59,727 nt of DNA from UA16 sp965661575 (GCA_965661575.1 CBFIEJ010000007.1:1-59727), one strand, 5' to 3'; numbered from the stretch's first letter, positions 42,889 to 52,580 are shown. Numbers and translations are program-made. The notes: generated by a model from the letters alone, not told the origin.

Positions 42889-45240
42889 TCAGTTTGAGGA
42901 TCGTCGGAACAAGGTTTTGAGCAGCTCTTTCTCCCGTTGAAGATTTTCTCGGCGGTGATCTTTTTGAGCATCACGATCCCAGCTGTAACGGGGTTCGTCC
43001 AGCGTGCCGTCCATGGCGATGAAAAACCGTTGGCCAAGACCATCATCTTCAATGAGGCCGAATTCATCGTTACGGGTATTGCGCAGATCGCGCATGGCGA
43101 AGCCGAGCGTGTAATCCAAGCTTTCGTCGAATCCGTATGCACCTTCCAATGAGATATTCATCGCCGAAGAACGGACATCAACCGAAGGAAGCTGAACAGT
43201 TTCCTTGGAGATGTATACGGCAGACTCAAGATTTTCGAGTTCCACATATCGAAGACGATTGCGCAAATCATCGGGGTCGACGAGTGGCGCCATCATGCGA
43301 TTTTCTGTGAGGTAATCGGCGATGTCATCAAAGGCTTCGAGGTTTTTCAAAGTGCCATCTGCAACGGAAACGGTCCCGAGCACATCGAGCGTTTTCGGTT
43401 GCCAACTCAGATCACGAGGCCATTCGAATTGAATCGATCCTGATGCTTCAAACATCCCGGTGAGGTGCTCGGCGCGAAGGGTTTTTTGATCGAAGTTTTC
43501 GAAGGCAAAAAACAGCTCGTGCAAATCGCATCCCGAAAATGTTGGATGCGCCAGTACAATCGCTTTCTCGGGTGATAGAAATGCAACAGAAGCATCTCCC
43601 ATCATTTCACCACTCAGGGTGGTGGCTGAAAAACCGGTTACGCTCCAGTGATCTCTGGTAAGCTGACCATGAAACTCTGCATTCTGCATGGCCCAAAGGC
43701 CGTATTGGAGTCGAGCGATGCGCGCGTGGATGTTCAAGTCCGATCCGCTCGGAAGACGGAGGTCTTCAAGGAGGATGGGTGTGCCCGAATCGCTCTTATT
43801 TGCGTCAAATATCCAGTGTTCTGTTTCCACATGGCATTCCAGGCGCATTGTTTGGTTGCGAAGTTGCTCCATGGGTTCAGGAAACACGAATGAACCCGTG
43901 ATGGGTGATGCATCCCATTCAGCCGACCAATCCTTGGCAAAGAGTTCATCTTCACTGATTTCGCCTTTGCCGTTGAATTTCCATGGGGTACCGTTTGCGG
44001 CACCCATCCAATCGCTCGCGGTCCATTCGCCATCCACGATCCAAGCCTTGTTTTTTGTCGCAGCAATTGTTCCGGTCCATGAGGTTGTTCCGCTCTGCGG
44101 ACGTTTGCCCGACCACTGAAGGGGCGAGGGCATCGCGTCCCAAGCTTTCCAGTCGACCTGACCAGTACCGTCGGCCTTGAATGTGCCTTGGTCCACGAGG
44201 AGATCACTGACGGTCCCATGCCATTGCAATCCTTTCGTGGCGATGCGCAACGCAGGAAGGTCCGCCCTCCAAAGTCTGTTTTCGTATTTCAACCACAGCT
44301 TACCGCTTGCATTCAAATCCATTGAAAATGCGGGGTCACCAGCGAATGGTACCTGCCAATCGCTCGGATCAATTTGCCAGTTGGACTTGAAGGCTCCATT
44401 TTCCCAGGACCACTTTCCATCTGCCAGAGCATCAGACTTCAATTCATCCCATGGGCTAGGCAATTTTACCAGGACCATGACTTCATTCACAGATAGGCCT
44501 TGGACATTGCCCGCAATGTTCCAGTTGGATGCTGAATAAGCCAATTGCGCACTCCAGGAAGCACTGAGCCATTCAGCGTTTTCAATGGAAACATCCATTT
44601 GTTTGGCTTCGCCGTCATAGGCGCAGGAGGCTTGCCACTTTAACGGCATGGAGGTGCTCCAATCAGCAGAGTTGAAAGCATTGATCTGACCGACACCTGT
44701 GGCATTTAAAATTTCACCGGACCAGGCGAGCGAAGCCAAGGCCTCCTCGATATCAATTTGCTGGTCGTTGACGATGACAGTTGAGGCCGTGACGGCGAGC
44801 TCGTCAATGGCGAAAATGGAGGTGGAAAGGGAGTCTCCGGAAGATTTCCAAACGTCTGTATTCCAATTCCCTTGCGGATTCTGAATCAGCTTGATTTCGG
44901 CGTCTTCAAGGCGAAGAGCCTGCAATTCATATTGACCTTGCATCAACTTCCAAGCATTGCACTCGAGTGCAAGATGGGGCGTTTTGAGCAAGGTGTCGGG
45001 ACGAACTCCCGAACCGAGGACATAGACATCTTCAAGGATCAGCGAGACACGCGGAAAAGAAGACCAGATGTCGAGGTGAATGGATTCAATGTGTGCATTT
45101 GTTTTCAATCGTTCGGAAAAAGCGCTGAGAACAGCGGCCTCTACTTTGTCTTCATTTTGCAACAACCAAATGGCACCGCTCCCTATTGCCAGTGCGCTGG
45201 CAAGGAATAGGAAAAGGACAATGGTTTTTACTTTTTGCAT
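42889..45240 (-). CDS. AsmA-like envelope protein
   Basis: A 783-residue protein with one N-terminal membrane helix (TIVLFLFLASALAIGSGAIW) followed by a long periplasmic part of beta-rich repeats. LDIWSSFPRVSLILEDVYVLG near residue 55 and the C-terminal portion fit the AsmA/AsmA-like C-terminal family, whose members are implicated in lipid transport or outer-membrane assembly. The frame opens at 45330, but the ATG at 45240 begins the membrane helix and follows a promoter box. It heads a three-gene unit ending in rsmI. Confidence 0.85.
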   Translation of the reverse strand: MQKVKTIVLFLFLASALAIGSGAIWLLQNEDKVEAAVLSAFSERLKTNAHIESIHLDIWSSFPRVSLILEDVYVLGSGVRPDTLLKTPHLALECNAWKLMQGQYELQALRLEDAEIKLIQNPQGNWNTDVWKSSGDSLSTSIFAIDELAVTASTVIVNDQQIDIEEALASLAWSGEILNATGVGQINAFNSADWSTSMPLKWQASCAYDGEAKQMDVSIENAEWLSASWSAQLAYSASNWNIAGNVQGLSVNEVMVLVKLPSPWDELKSDALADGKWSWENGAFKSNWQIDPSDWQVPFAGDPAFSMDLNASGKLWLKYENRLWRADLPALRIATKGLQWHGTVSDLLVDQGTFKADGTGQVDWKAWDAMPSPLQWSGKRPQSGTTSWTGTIAATKNKAWIVDGEWTASDWMGAANGTPWKFNGKGEISEDELFAKDWSAEWDASPITGSFVFPEPMEQLRNQTMRLECHVETEHWIFDANKSDSGTPILLEDLRLPSGSDLNIHARIARLQYGLWAMQNAEFHGQLTRDHWSVTGFSATTLSGEMMGDASVAFLSPEKAIVLAHPTFSGCDLHELFFAFENFDQKTLRAEHLTGMFEASGSIQFEWPRDLSWQPKTLDVLGTVSVADGTLKNLEAFDDIADYLTENRMMAPLVDPDDLRNRLRYVELENLESAVYISKETVQLPSVDVRSSAMNISLEGAYGFDESLDYTLGFAMRDLRNTRNDEFGLIEDDGLGQRFFIAMDGTLDEPRYSWDRDAQKDHRRENLQREKELLKTLFRRSSN

Positions 45241-45254
45241 GATGATTAGCCATT

Positions 45255-45262
45255 CGAAGCTA
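45255..45262 (-). promoter_or_regulatory. Predicted -7 box of the AsmA-like gene
   Basis: The minus strand reads TAGCTTCG, one base from TAnnTTTG, 14 bases before the ATG at 45240. This supports that start over the upstream open frame. Confidence 0.45.
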
Positions 45263-45327
45263 CAGACTTGAACGATGCCTCGTGCACAAGCATTGTGCGG
45301 GATGTACACACATTGCCGTGGAAGACG

Positions 45328-45335
45328 CATCTTTG
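45328..45335 (+). promoter_or_regulatory. Possible -7 box four bases before the superoxide dismutase gene
   Basis: CATCTTTG, one base from TAnnTTTG, ends four bases before the ATG at 45340. The spacing equals that of lysS and the DUF5522 gene. Confidence 0.4.
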
Positions 45336-45339
45336 TGAC

Positions 45340-46080
45340 ATGAAAAAGCGCACATTCATAAAATTAGCGGGCACGGTAGGTGCTGGAATGATGATTGCAC
45401 CTTTAGCGAGCTGCGGGGGCAAGAATTCTGCAGATGCACCAAAGGTGAAGGGAAGCAAGCCCCAGCCATTCTTGTTTGAACAGGAGCCGTTGGGGTATGA
45501 TTTTGCGGCCTTGTCGCCAGCGATTGATCCAGTCACCATGGAGATTCATTACGGCAAGCATCATGCCGGATATGTTGCCAAATTGAATCGCGCTCTGCGT
45601 TCCACGGAAGGCAAGTTTGATAATGTTTCTTTGGTTGAATTGTTACAGGGACTAAATCCCAGCGATACGGCGTTGCGCAACAACGGCGGTGGCCATTACA
45701 ACCACACGCTTTACTGGCGCACGCTCACACCCGGGGGCTCTCCTCGACCAGAAGGTGATTTGGAAAAAGAATTGGTGGATACTTTTGGCTCGTTGGAGGC
45801 ATTTCAAACAGAATTTGCCACGGCTGCTGCAACGCGGTTTGGTTCAGGCTGGGCATGGCTCATGCGAGACAACAGCGGCGCCTTGAAAGTGACCAGTACT
45901 CCAAACCAAGACAATCCTCTGATGACCGGAATTGTTGAGTCAACAGGAAGACCTCTCCTGGGAATTGACGTTTGGGAACATGCTTATTACCTGAATTATC
46001 AGAACGACCGAAAGGCATACATCGCCGCCTTTATGGAGCGCATCAATTGGGACGTTGTGTCTGCAGGAGATCAGGCTTGA
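45340..46080 (+). CDS. Exported Fe/Mn superoxide dismutase, predicted lipoprotein
   Basis: A 246-residue superoxide dismutase carrying an export signal. Residues 1-25 read KKRTFIKLAG then a hydrophobic core and the lipobox LASC, with Cys25 as acylation site; KR in place of RR makes it Tat-like but not a strict Tat signal. The enzyme part has the metal ligands in MEIHYGKHH (His70), GGHYNHTLYW, and GIDVWEHAYY (Asp and His). GGGHYNH resembles manganese or cambialistic enzymes more than iron ones. An extracytoplasmic location would defend against external superoxide. The frame opens at 45268; the ATG at 45340 starts the signal peptide. It is divergent from the AsmA-like gene. Confidence 0.9.
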   Translation: MKKRTFIKLAGTVGAGMMIAPLASCGGKNSADAPKVKGSKPQPFLFEQEPLGYDFAALSPAIDPVTMEIHYGKHHAGYVAKLNRALRSTEGKFDNVSLVELLQGLNPSDTALRNNGGGHYNHTLYWRTLTPGGSPRPEGDLEKELVDTFGSLEAFQTEFATAAATRFGSGWAWLMRDNSGALKVTSTPNQDNPLMTGIVESTGRPLLGIDVWEHAYYLNYQNDRKAYIAAFMERINWDVVSAGDQA

Positions 46081-46095
46081 ACCAATCGGGGAGTC

Positions 46096-46620
46096 TCAAT
46101 CTTTTCGCGTCAGGGTGCTGGACAAGGTGATTCCACCTTTCATGAGCAGTTGCCTGAAAGCCAAGTTGTTCTCCGGCTTGAGGATGTAAGTTTCCTTTTC
46201 CAACGGGTTCTCTGAGCGCTCTTCGAATGATCCGTGTAGGACTTCCCGCCAGACAGCCATAGCCTCGTCAGTGGACCCGAAGTCGTACACCTTGATTTCA
46301 TCCTTCCAACGTCTCGCAACAATCACTTGGTATTGTCCATTGTCGCCAATTTGGCTGATGACGAGGTAGCCATGAAAGCGCCGAAGCAACACATCCTTGC
46401 CAATCACCATGGAGTCTGCTGGCGAGTTCTGATCATAAAATGATGTTGCGTTGATTGCCAATGTCAAGTTTTCCCCGTCTGACCAGGTTCCTTGCCAGTT
46501 GTTGGGGAAATCCTCCAGATTTCTCCTTTTCATTGGCATCGGTTCTTCGAAAGTCACATTGGAGCACCCGGTCCAGAGGAAGGTACCCGCAGCAAGGAAA
46601 AATAAAATACGGAAGCTCAT
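46096..46620 (-). CDS. Lipoprotein of unknown function
   Basis: A 174-residue lipoprotein. The signal peptide ends in the lipobox WTGC near residue 19. The mature part begins with a short Pro/Met/Arg-rich stretch, then a compact beta-rich domain (NWQGTWSDGENLTLAINATSF pattern in outline) with a DFGSTDEAMAVWREVLHG segment. I recognise no family. An ATG at 46629 would add three residues but overlaps the uppP stop. The gene is the last of the ftsX, DUF3098, uppP unit and is convergent with the superoxide dismutase gene. Confidence 0.75.
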   Translation of the reverse strand: MSFRILFFLAAGTFLWTGCSNVTFEEPMPMKRRNLEDFPNNWQGTWSDGENLTLAINATSFYDQNSPADSMVIGKDVLLRRFHGYLVISQIGDNGQYQVIVARRWKDEIKVYDFGSTDEAMAVWREVLHGSFEERSENPLEKETYILKPENNLAFRQLLMKGGITLSSTLTRKD

Positions 46621-46621
46621 G

Positions 46622-47422
46622 TTAGGCAAGTAAAATGGAGGCTAGAAGGCCGGCGATCAGGCAGTAAATCGCGAACGTATGCATCTTGGTGCGCTTCACG
46701 AATCGAATCATCCATTGGCAGGCTAACCAACCGCTTGTAAATGCTGCGGCAGCCCCAAGGGCGTAGGCTTGCCAACTGACCGATGCTCCTTGTCCGAGAC
46801 CGTCTTGATAGAGATCAATTAGTTCGAGTGCAGTGGCCCCAAAAATCACGGGAAGGGCCATGAGAAAGCTGAAACGTGCGGCTTCTTCTCTCGAAATTCC
46901 AAGAGCAATTGCTGCGCCAATCGTGGATCCAGAACGGCTGATGCCCGGCACGATGGCAAAGGCTTGCGCACAACCAATCAGCAAGCCTGTTTTCAGTGAA
47001 ATCCCTTGTTTACGGGGATTCATGCGTTCTGAAGCGAATAAGATAGCCGCTGTAGCACACAAGGACCAACCCACGCGATTCGGATGATTGATGAAGAAAT
47101 CTTCCAATGTGTGGCGCATAGTGAATGCTACAATAACCGCGGGGATCACAGAAATGGCAATCCAAAAAATGTAGCGTTGTGACGTCTGTCTTCGGGCCGT
47201 ATCTGAGGTGAATGAACCCGTGATGAGTTGAGCAATGTCCTTGCGAAAGACCACCAATGTGCTGCAAGCTGTCGCTCCGTGCACTAAAATACTGAACGTC
47301 AAATCGACTTCGGCAAGGTTGAACAACGACTTCCCCAATTCGAGATGCCCTGAGCTGCTCACCGGCAAGAATTCGGTCAACCCTTGAATCAAACCAAGGA
47401 TGATGGCTTCCCAGTGGGTCAT
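46622..47422 (-). CDS. uppP: Undecaprenyl-diphosphate phosphatase
   Basis: A 266-residue inner-membrane enzyme with about eight helices. It recycles the lipid carrier for peptidoglycan and other polymers and can confer bacitracin resistance. GLTEFLPVSSSGHLEL near residue 14 and PGISRSGSTIGAAIALG near residue 160 are the two catalytic loops. The start shares one base with the DUF3098 stop (TGATG), so translation is likely coupled. Confidence 0.97.
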   Translation of the reverse strand: MTHWEAIILGLIQGLTEFLPVSSSGHLELGKSLFNLAEVDLTFSILVHGATACSTLVVFRKDIAQLITGSFTSDTARRQTSQRYIFWIAISVIPAVIVAFTMRHTLEDFFINHPNRVGWSLCATAAILFASERMNPRKQGISLKTGLLIGCAQAFAIVPGISRSGSTIGAAIALGISREEAARFSFLMALPVIFGATALELIDLYQDGLGQGASVSWQAYALGAAAAFTSGWLACQWMIRFVKRTKMHTFAIYCLIAGLLASILLA

Positions 47423-47655
47423 CAGCGCTTGAGGATGGCGTAGAAAATGGTTCCGTATCCACCAAGCACAACAATCGGAGCAAGGGTGATGCGGCGAAAG
47501 TTGAAAATTTCTTCGCTGAACGCAGTTGGGTCTTCAGCAGCGCCCCCGGACATCAGGATGTAGCCAAGGATCAAAAGTCCAATCCCAGCGATGAGCCATT
47601 GGTAATTTGATTTCTGCAGGGCAAAACCGGATGAGCGTTCAGTGGAATCTTTCAT
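47422..47655 (-). CDS. DUF3098 family small membrane protein
   Basis: A 77-residue protein with two hydrophobic helices (WLIAGIGLLILGYILMSGG and ITLAPIVVLGGYGTIFYAIL). LQKSNYQWLIAGIG is the DUF3098 signature. The family is typical of Bacteroidota and usually lies between ftsX and uppP, as here; its function is unknown. The ATG at 47655 is chosen over a TTG at 47664. Confidence 0.9.
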   Translation of the reverse strand: MKDSTERSSGFALQKSNYQWLIAGIGLLILGYILMSGGAAEDPTAFSEEIFNFRRITLAPIVVLGGYGTIFYAILKR

Positions 47656-47666
47656 GGGGGACAAAT

Positions 47667-48548
47667 TTAATGCAACCGATCCAATCGGCTTCGCAGGAAT
47701 CGATTGACTGCGATTGCCGTTGAGACACCTCCAAATACACCTCCGATAAAAGTGAGAATCACGAAAAGGCTGACCAGGTATACGATGCTAAAGGGCTCAA
47801 GCAAATCCGTGTTTTGAAAGGTTACGAGTGACAGAATTCCATTCACGGCAGTGAATGCAATGCCACCGGAGATCACCCCGTAAAAAACACCTTGTTGGAT
47901 GAATGGTGATCGAATTGCTCGCGGGTGAGCGCCAACGAGTTGCATGGTTTTGATGATGAATCTGCGGGCAAATATGGTCAACCGTATGGTGTTATTCATC
48001 AGGGCAAAAGCGGCAAACATGAAGAGCAGGGCAAGCCCAGCAAGTGGGGCGACCAACCGTTCAATTGTCCCTTCGATTTGTTCGAGCAATTCAGATTGCC
48101 ACACGACCTCCGAAATGCCTGGGATTTCCTCCATGCGACTGACTGCAGTTTGCAATTCGGCGGTGGTGCTCCAATCGGGCTTTATCCGCAAGTCCATCAC
48201 ATCTGAAAGCGGAACATACCCCAGAAAGTCAACGAAAGATTCTCCCAGCTGGGCTTCTAAATCGGCACTCGCTTTTTCTGCATCAATGAACGAAACGGAT
48301 TCGACTGCTGGATCGGTCCTCAGCATTTCTTTCGCTTCGAGGAGCACATTGGCCTCGACTTCACGTTGGAAAAATACTTGTACGCGTGCTTCCTGACGCA
48401 ATTGCTGCTCCCAGTGCATTCCCAAGAATCCAAGCACGATGAGCAATCCGATGAGCAGCAGGGTGAGGCTCATTCCCACTGTGGTTGTCACAGCTGTTGT
48501 GATTTGCGCGCCAGTAGGCCTTTGAGAATGGGAAGGGTTGGTGCTCAT
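47667..48548 (-). CDS. ftsX: Cell division protein FtsX
   Basis: A 293-residue permease-like protein that works with FtsE to activate peptidoglycan hydrolases at the septum. A first helix (MSLTLLLIGLLIVLGFLGM) is followed by an extracellular domain with VFFQREV and SVSFIDAEKA. Three C-terminal helices include LLFMFAAFALMNNTIRLTIFARRF, typical of FtsX. The frame opens at 48623, but the ATG at 48548 gives the normal N-terminus. ftsE is not in the window. Confidence 0.93.
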   Translation of the reverse strand: MSTNPSHSQRPTGAQITTAVTTTVGMSLTLLLIGLLIVLGFLGMHWEQQLRQEARVQVFFQREVEANVLLEAKEMLRTDPAVESVSFIDAEKASADLEAQLGESFVDFLGYVPLSDVMDLRIKPDWSTTAELQTAVSRMEEIPGISEVVWQSELLEQIEGTIERLVAPLAGLALLFMFAAFALMNNTIRLTIFARRFIIKTMQLVGAHPRAIRSPFIQQGVFYGVISGGIAFTAVNGILSLVTFQNTDLLEPFSIVYLVSLFVILTFIGGVFGGVSTAIAVNRFLRSRLDRLH

Positions 48549-48657
48549 GGATCGTTTCGAAGCCCAAATATGCGAGATAAAACCGAATGATGTGCCAATC
48601 AATGTTATTCGAGGGTTGTGCAATGGCGGGTGCAGTTTAGAATGATTTTAAATAAAG

Positions 48658-48665
48658 TATATTTG
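48658..48665 (+). promoter_or_regulatory. Predicted -7 box of the suf operon
   Basis: TATATTTG is an exact TAnnTTTG match, 23 bases before the sufA ATG at 48689. No Fe-S regulator site was recognised. Confidence 0.55.
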
Positions 48666-48688
48666 TAAGGCATAACTAAGGAAACACG

Positions 48689-49015
48689 ATGATTACAGTC
48701 AATGAAAGCGCGCGCGACGAGGTGCTCAAATTGCTGAGTGCAGATGAGCACCCGCAGGGGAGTTTTGTGCGTGTTGGAGTGAAAGGTGGCGGTTGTTCAG
48801 GATTGTTGTACGAAATGACCTTTGACCACGACATGAAAGAGGGAGACGAAGTATTTGAAAACAACGGGGTAAAAGTTGTGGTAGACCGCAAGAGTTATTT
48901 GTACCTCATTGGAACCGAATTGCAGTTCAGTGGAGGCCTCAACGGAAAGGGGTTCCAGTTCTACAATCCCAACGCCAATCGAACATGTGGCTGCGGAGAG
49001 AGTTTTTCATTGTAA
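48689..49015 (+). CDS. sufA: Fe-S cluster assembly carrier SufA/IscA
   Basis: A 108-residue A-type carrier that receives clusters from the SufBCD scaffold and passes them to apo-proteins. The three cluster ligands are in GGGCSGLLY (near residue 36) and TCGCGESF near the C-terminus (CxC). It is the first gene of the suf operon; sufB follows after 39 bases. Confidence 0.95.
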   Translation: MITVNESARDEVLKLLSADEHPQGSFVRVGVKGGGCSGLLYEMTFDHDMKEGDEVFENNGVKVVVDRKSYLYLIGTELQFSGGLNGKGFQFYNPNANRTCGCGESFSL

Positions 49016-49054
49016 GAGCTCAAACGCACAGGCATTAATATTTGACAGATACCG

Positions 49055-50503
49055 ATGGCATACGACGGGAACGATAAGGTATTGGAGGAGGTCACGGGGA
49101 AATCGTATGAGTTCGGTTTCACCACTGACATTGAATCCGACAAAGCCCCAGCAGGGCTTAACGAAGACATCATTCGGCTGATTTCTTCCAAGAAGGAGGA
49201 GCCTGAATGGATGCTTCAGTGGCGTTTGGAGGCGTTTGCTGTTTGGAAAAAAATGGAGGAGCCAGATTGGCCACACCTCCAATACGAAAAGCCGGATTAT
49301 CAGGCCATCAGCTATTATTCCGCACCGAAGCAAAAAAAGCAGCTCAACTCTTTGGATGAGGTTGACCCAGAAATGAGGAAGACCATGGACAAGTTGGGAA
49401 TTTCGATGGAGGAGCAGAAGCGATTGTCTGGTGTGGCTGTTGACTTTGTAATGGACTCCGTTTCTGTAGCAACATCTTTCAAAGAGAAGCTTGGAGAATT
49501 GGGGATCATCTTTTGCTCCATGAGCGAAGCGGTGAAGGAGCACCCTGAACTCGTTCGCAAATACCTCGGTAGCGTGATTCCGACCAAGGACAACTTCTTC
49601 TCGGCTTTGAATGCTGCGGTCTTCACTGACGGCTCATTCTGCTACATTCCGAAAGGCGTTCGTTGCCCTATGGAGTTGAGCACTTATTTCCGGATCAATG
49701 AGTCTGGGACGGGTCAATTTGAGCGCACCCTTGTCGTCGCAGACGAGGCCAGTTACGTGAGCTACCTCGAAGGATGCACGGCACCACAGCGGGATGAAAA
49801 CCAGCTCCACGCCGCAGTGGTCGAATTGGTCGCTCTCGACGAAGCAGAGATTAAATATTCAACCGTTCAGAATTGGTACCCAGGCGATGCGGAAGGCAAA
49901 GGCGGCGTATTCAATTTTGTTACCAAACGTGGCATTTGTCATCGCCGATCCAAAATCAGTTGGACGCAGGTAGAGACTGGATCAGCCGTGACCTGGAAAT
50001 ATCCGAGTTGCATCTTGAAAGGTGATCATAGTGTTGGTGAATTTTATAGCGTTGCTGTAACCAATAACATGCAGCAGGCGGATACCGGTACGAAGATGAT
50101 TCATTTGGGTAAAAACACCCACTCGACCATCATCTCCAAGGGCATCAGTGCGGGCAAAAGCCACAACAGTTACCGAGGTTTGGTGCAGGTGATGCCCTCA
50201 GCAGACAATGCGCGTAATTTCTCCCAATGCGACTCGTTGCTCATGACCGACACAAGCGGCGCCCACACTTTCCCATACATCGAAGTCAAAAATCCAACCG
50301 CGAAAGTGGAACACGAGGCAACCACATCGAAGATTGGGGAGGACCAAATTTTTTATTGCCTGCAGCGAGGCATCGATGAGGAACAAGCGATTAGCTTGAT
50401 CGTCAACGGATACGCCAAAGAAGTATTGAATCAATTGCCCATGGAATTTGCCGTGGAAGCACAAAAACTCTTGTCCATTTCACTGGAAGGAAGCGTAGGA
50501 TAA
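49055..50503 (+). CDS. sufB: Fe-S cluster scaffold protein SufB
   Basis: A 482-residue scaffold subunit that assembles a cluster in complex with SufC and SufD. SYVSYLEGCTAP, VQNWYPGD and KRGICHRRSKISWTQVE are family blocks. The essential cysteine is in NFSQCDSLL, and HTFPYIEVKNPTAKVEHEAT follows. The last base of its stop is the first base of the sufC start (TAATG). Confidence 0.98.
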   Translation: MAYDGNDKVLEEVTGKSYEFGFTTDIESDKAPAGLNEDIIRLISSKKEEPEWMLQWRLEAFAVWKKMEEPDWPHLQYEKPDYQAISYYSAPKQKKQLNSLDEVDPEMRKTMDKLGISMEEQKRLSGVAVDFVMDSVSVATSFKEKLGELGIIFCSMSEAVKEHPELVRKYLGSVIPTKDNFFSALNAAVFTDGSFCYIPKGVRCPMELSTYFRINESGTGQFERTLVVADEASYVSYLEGCTAPQRDENQLHAAVVELVALDEAEIKYSTVQNWYPGDAEGKGGVFNFVTKRGICHRRSKISWTQVETGSAVTWKYPSCILKGDHSVGEFYSVAVTNNMQQADTGTKMIHLGKNTHSTIISKGISAGKSHNSYRGLVQVMPSADNARNFSQCDSLLMTDTSGAHTFPYIEVKNPTAKVEHEATTSKIGEDQIFYCLQRGIDEEQAISLIVNGYAKEVLNQLPMEFAVEAQKLLSISLEGSVG

Positions 50504-51255
50504 TGGTAAACATCAAAGAACTCCAGGCCTCAATCGGCGAAACCCCGATTCTGAAAGGCCTCAACCTCGAAATTAAACCGGGAGAGGTCCATGCCATCAT
50601 GGGCCCAAACGGATCGGGAAAATCCACCTTGGCTTCTGTGCTTGCAGGCCGCGAGGATTATGACGTCACCGGCGGCTCCGTTGATTTTGATGGGCATGAC
50701 CTTATGGAAATGGACGCTACAGAGCGCGCTCGATCGGGGCTATTCTTGGCTTTTCAATATCCGGTTGAAATACCAGGTGTTTCCAATATCAATTTCATGC
50801 GTGCAGCTGTAAACGGCAAGCGAGAACATGAAGGTTTGGAGCCCATCAAGGGAAAGGACTTTCTCAAACTCGTCAAGGAAAAAGCTTCCTTGGTTGAGCT
50901 CGATGGGCGGTTGCGCAATCGCTCCGTCAATGAAGGTTTTTCAGGTGGTGAAAAGAAGCGAAATGAAATTTTTCAAATGGCCATGCTTGAGCCCCGCTTT
51001 GCGGTCTTGGACGAGACCGATTCCGGTCTTGATATCGATGCCTTGCGCATTGTTGCCAATGGGGTCAACGCCATGCGTTCACCCGACCGAAGCTTTTTAG
51101 TCATCACGCACTACCAACGGTTGTTGGATTACATCGTGCCTGATTTCGTTCACGTTCTCGTGAATGGAAAAATTGTGTTGTCAGGAGATAAAGATTTGGC
51201 CTTGAAGCTGGAGGAGAAGGGTTACGACTGGATCAAAGAAGACGTGATCGCATGA
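50503..51255 (+). CDS. sufC: Fe-S assembly ATPase SufC
   Basis: A 250-residue ABC-type ATPase that drives SufBCD conformational change. Walker A is GPNGSGKST, the signature is FSGGEKKRNEI, and Walker B is AVLDETDSGLDIDAL. The characteristic FQYPVEIPGV insertion is present. Its stop overlaps the sufD start (ATGA). Confidence 0.98.
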   Translation: MVNIKELQASIGETPILKGLNLEIKPGEVHAIMGPNGSGKSTLASVLAGREDYDVTGGSVDFDGHDLMEMDATERARSGLFLAFQYPVEIPGVSNINFMRAAVNGKREHEGLEPIKGKDFLKLVKEKASLVELDGRLRNRSVNEGFSGGEKKRNEIFQMAMLEPRFAVLDETDSGLDIDALRIVANGVNAMRSPDRSFLVITHYQRLLDYIVPDFVHVLVNGKIVLSGDKDLALKLEEKGYDWIKEDVIA

Positions 51256-52580
51256 GCCACACGGCAGAACCAATCGTCATGGATTTGCAGCGCAAACCCA
51301 ATGTGCACGCCGCTACTCAGGCCAAAGGAGAAGCCTTGGTTTCTGCGCTTGCGGCTCAGCGCGTCGCCAGCGATTCTGTAGCGAAGCATTTGACGGCTTT
51401 ACCTGTTCCACACCGCCGTGTGGAGCGCTGGAAACACACTCCCGTTTCCGGGTTTTGGACCGACTACTCGGAGCCCGTGGTGCAGACCATTGAGGCCGCT
51501 GGCTGTGAAGCGTGTCCAGTGCCCGGGTTGCATGCGTACAGGATTGTATTTGTCAACGGAAAGTTTGACGCCGAAGCGAGTGACTTGCCTGTGCACGGCG
51601 GAGTTCGTTGTGAGCCGCTTTCAATGACCGCTTCTGGAGTGAAGGCAGGAGGAAATTTAGAGTCAAGTGATTGGTTTGCTGCTTTGAATGGAACATTCGC
51701 GGTGGAAGGTATGAAATTGCATGTACAGCGTGGTGTTGTTTTGGACCGTCCTCTGCTCGTACATCACCACACCCATGGACCAAACAGTGCGAATTTCTTG
51801 CGTCACGAGATCGAAGTTGAAGCCAATGCGCAAGTGCAATTGATCCAATGGTCCACAGCCAATGAATCAGCTTCTGGCATGGTCAATTTGCTGACAAACA
51901 TGGATGTGGCTAGTGGAGCCATTGTTGCGCTGGACAAGGTGCAAGACGAAGCAGGCGCGGTGCACCACTTGGCCTTTGAACAGATCAACCAAGCGCAATC
52001 AAGTCAAGTCCGGGTACATACCGGGACGATTCAAGGAAAATGGGTCCGAAACGATTTGAACTTTCGGTTAGACGGTCAAGGTTGCGATGCTGTATTGAAC
52101 GGTTTCTTTCTTCCCAAGGATAAGGAGTTTGTCGACAATCACACAACAGTTGATCATCGTGCCGCACATTGCACGAGTTCAGAGCAGTATCAGGGCATTT
52201 TGTACGGTTCAAGCTCGGGCGTGTTCAATGGCAAGGTGTTCGTACGACCTGACGCCCAGCAGACGAATGCTTATCAGCAAAACGGAAACATCCTCGTCAC
52301 GGACAAGGCTACGATCAACGCAAAGCCTGAACTGGAAATTTATGCAGATGACGTAAAGTGCAGCCACGGCTGTACCATTGGTCAGTTCGACGAGGAGGCT
52401 CTGTTTTATGCGCGATCTCGTGGAATTGGCGAAACAGAGGCGAAGGCCATGTTGGTGCATGCTTTCATCGGTGACGTTTTGGATGGATTTGCGGTGCAAG
52501 AGGTGCGGATGGAGGTGGAGCACCGACTGGCTACAAAGCACGGCTGGGAAACATGGAATGACACGTTAGAAAACGCATGA
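51252..52580 (+). CDS. sufD: Fe-S cluster assembly protein SufD
   Basis: A 442-residue partner of SufB with a right-handed beta-helix core. The N-terminal RRVERWKHTPVSGFW and the C-terminal DDVKCSHGCTIGQFDEEALFYARSRG in outline identify it; the Cys/His pair in KCSHG is the conserved interface site. Its stop overlaps the sufS start (ATGA). Confidence 0.96.
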   Translation: MSHTAEPIVMDLQRKPNVHAATQAKGEALVSALAAQRVASDSVAKHLTALPVPHRRVERWKHTPVSGFWTDYSEPVVQTIEAAGCEACPVPGLHAYRIVFVNGKFDAEASDLPVHGGVRCEPLSMTASGVKAGGNLESSDWFAALNGTFAVEGMKLHVQRGVVLDRPLLVHHHTHGPNSANFLRHEIEVEANAQVQLIQWSTANESASGMVNLLTNMDVASGAIVALDKVQDEAGAVHHLAFEQINQAQSSQVRVHTGTIQGKWVRNDLNFRLDGQGCDAVLNGFFLPKDKEFVDNHTTVDHRAAHCTSSEQYQGILYGSSSGVFNGKVFVRPDAQQTNAYQQNGNILVTDKATINAKPELEIYADDVKCSHGCTIGQFDEEALFYARSRGIGETEAKAMLVHAFIGDVLDGFAVQEVRMEVEHRLATKHGWETWNDTLENA

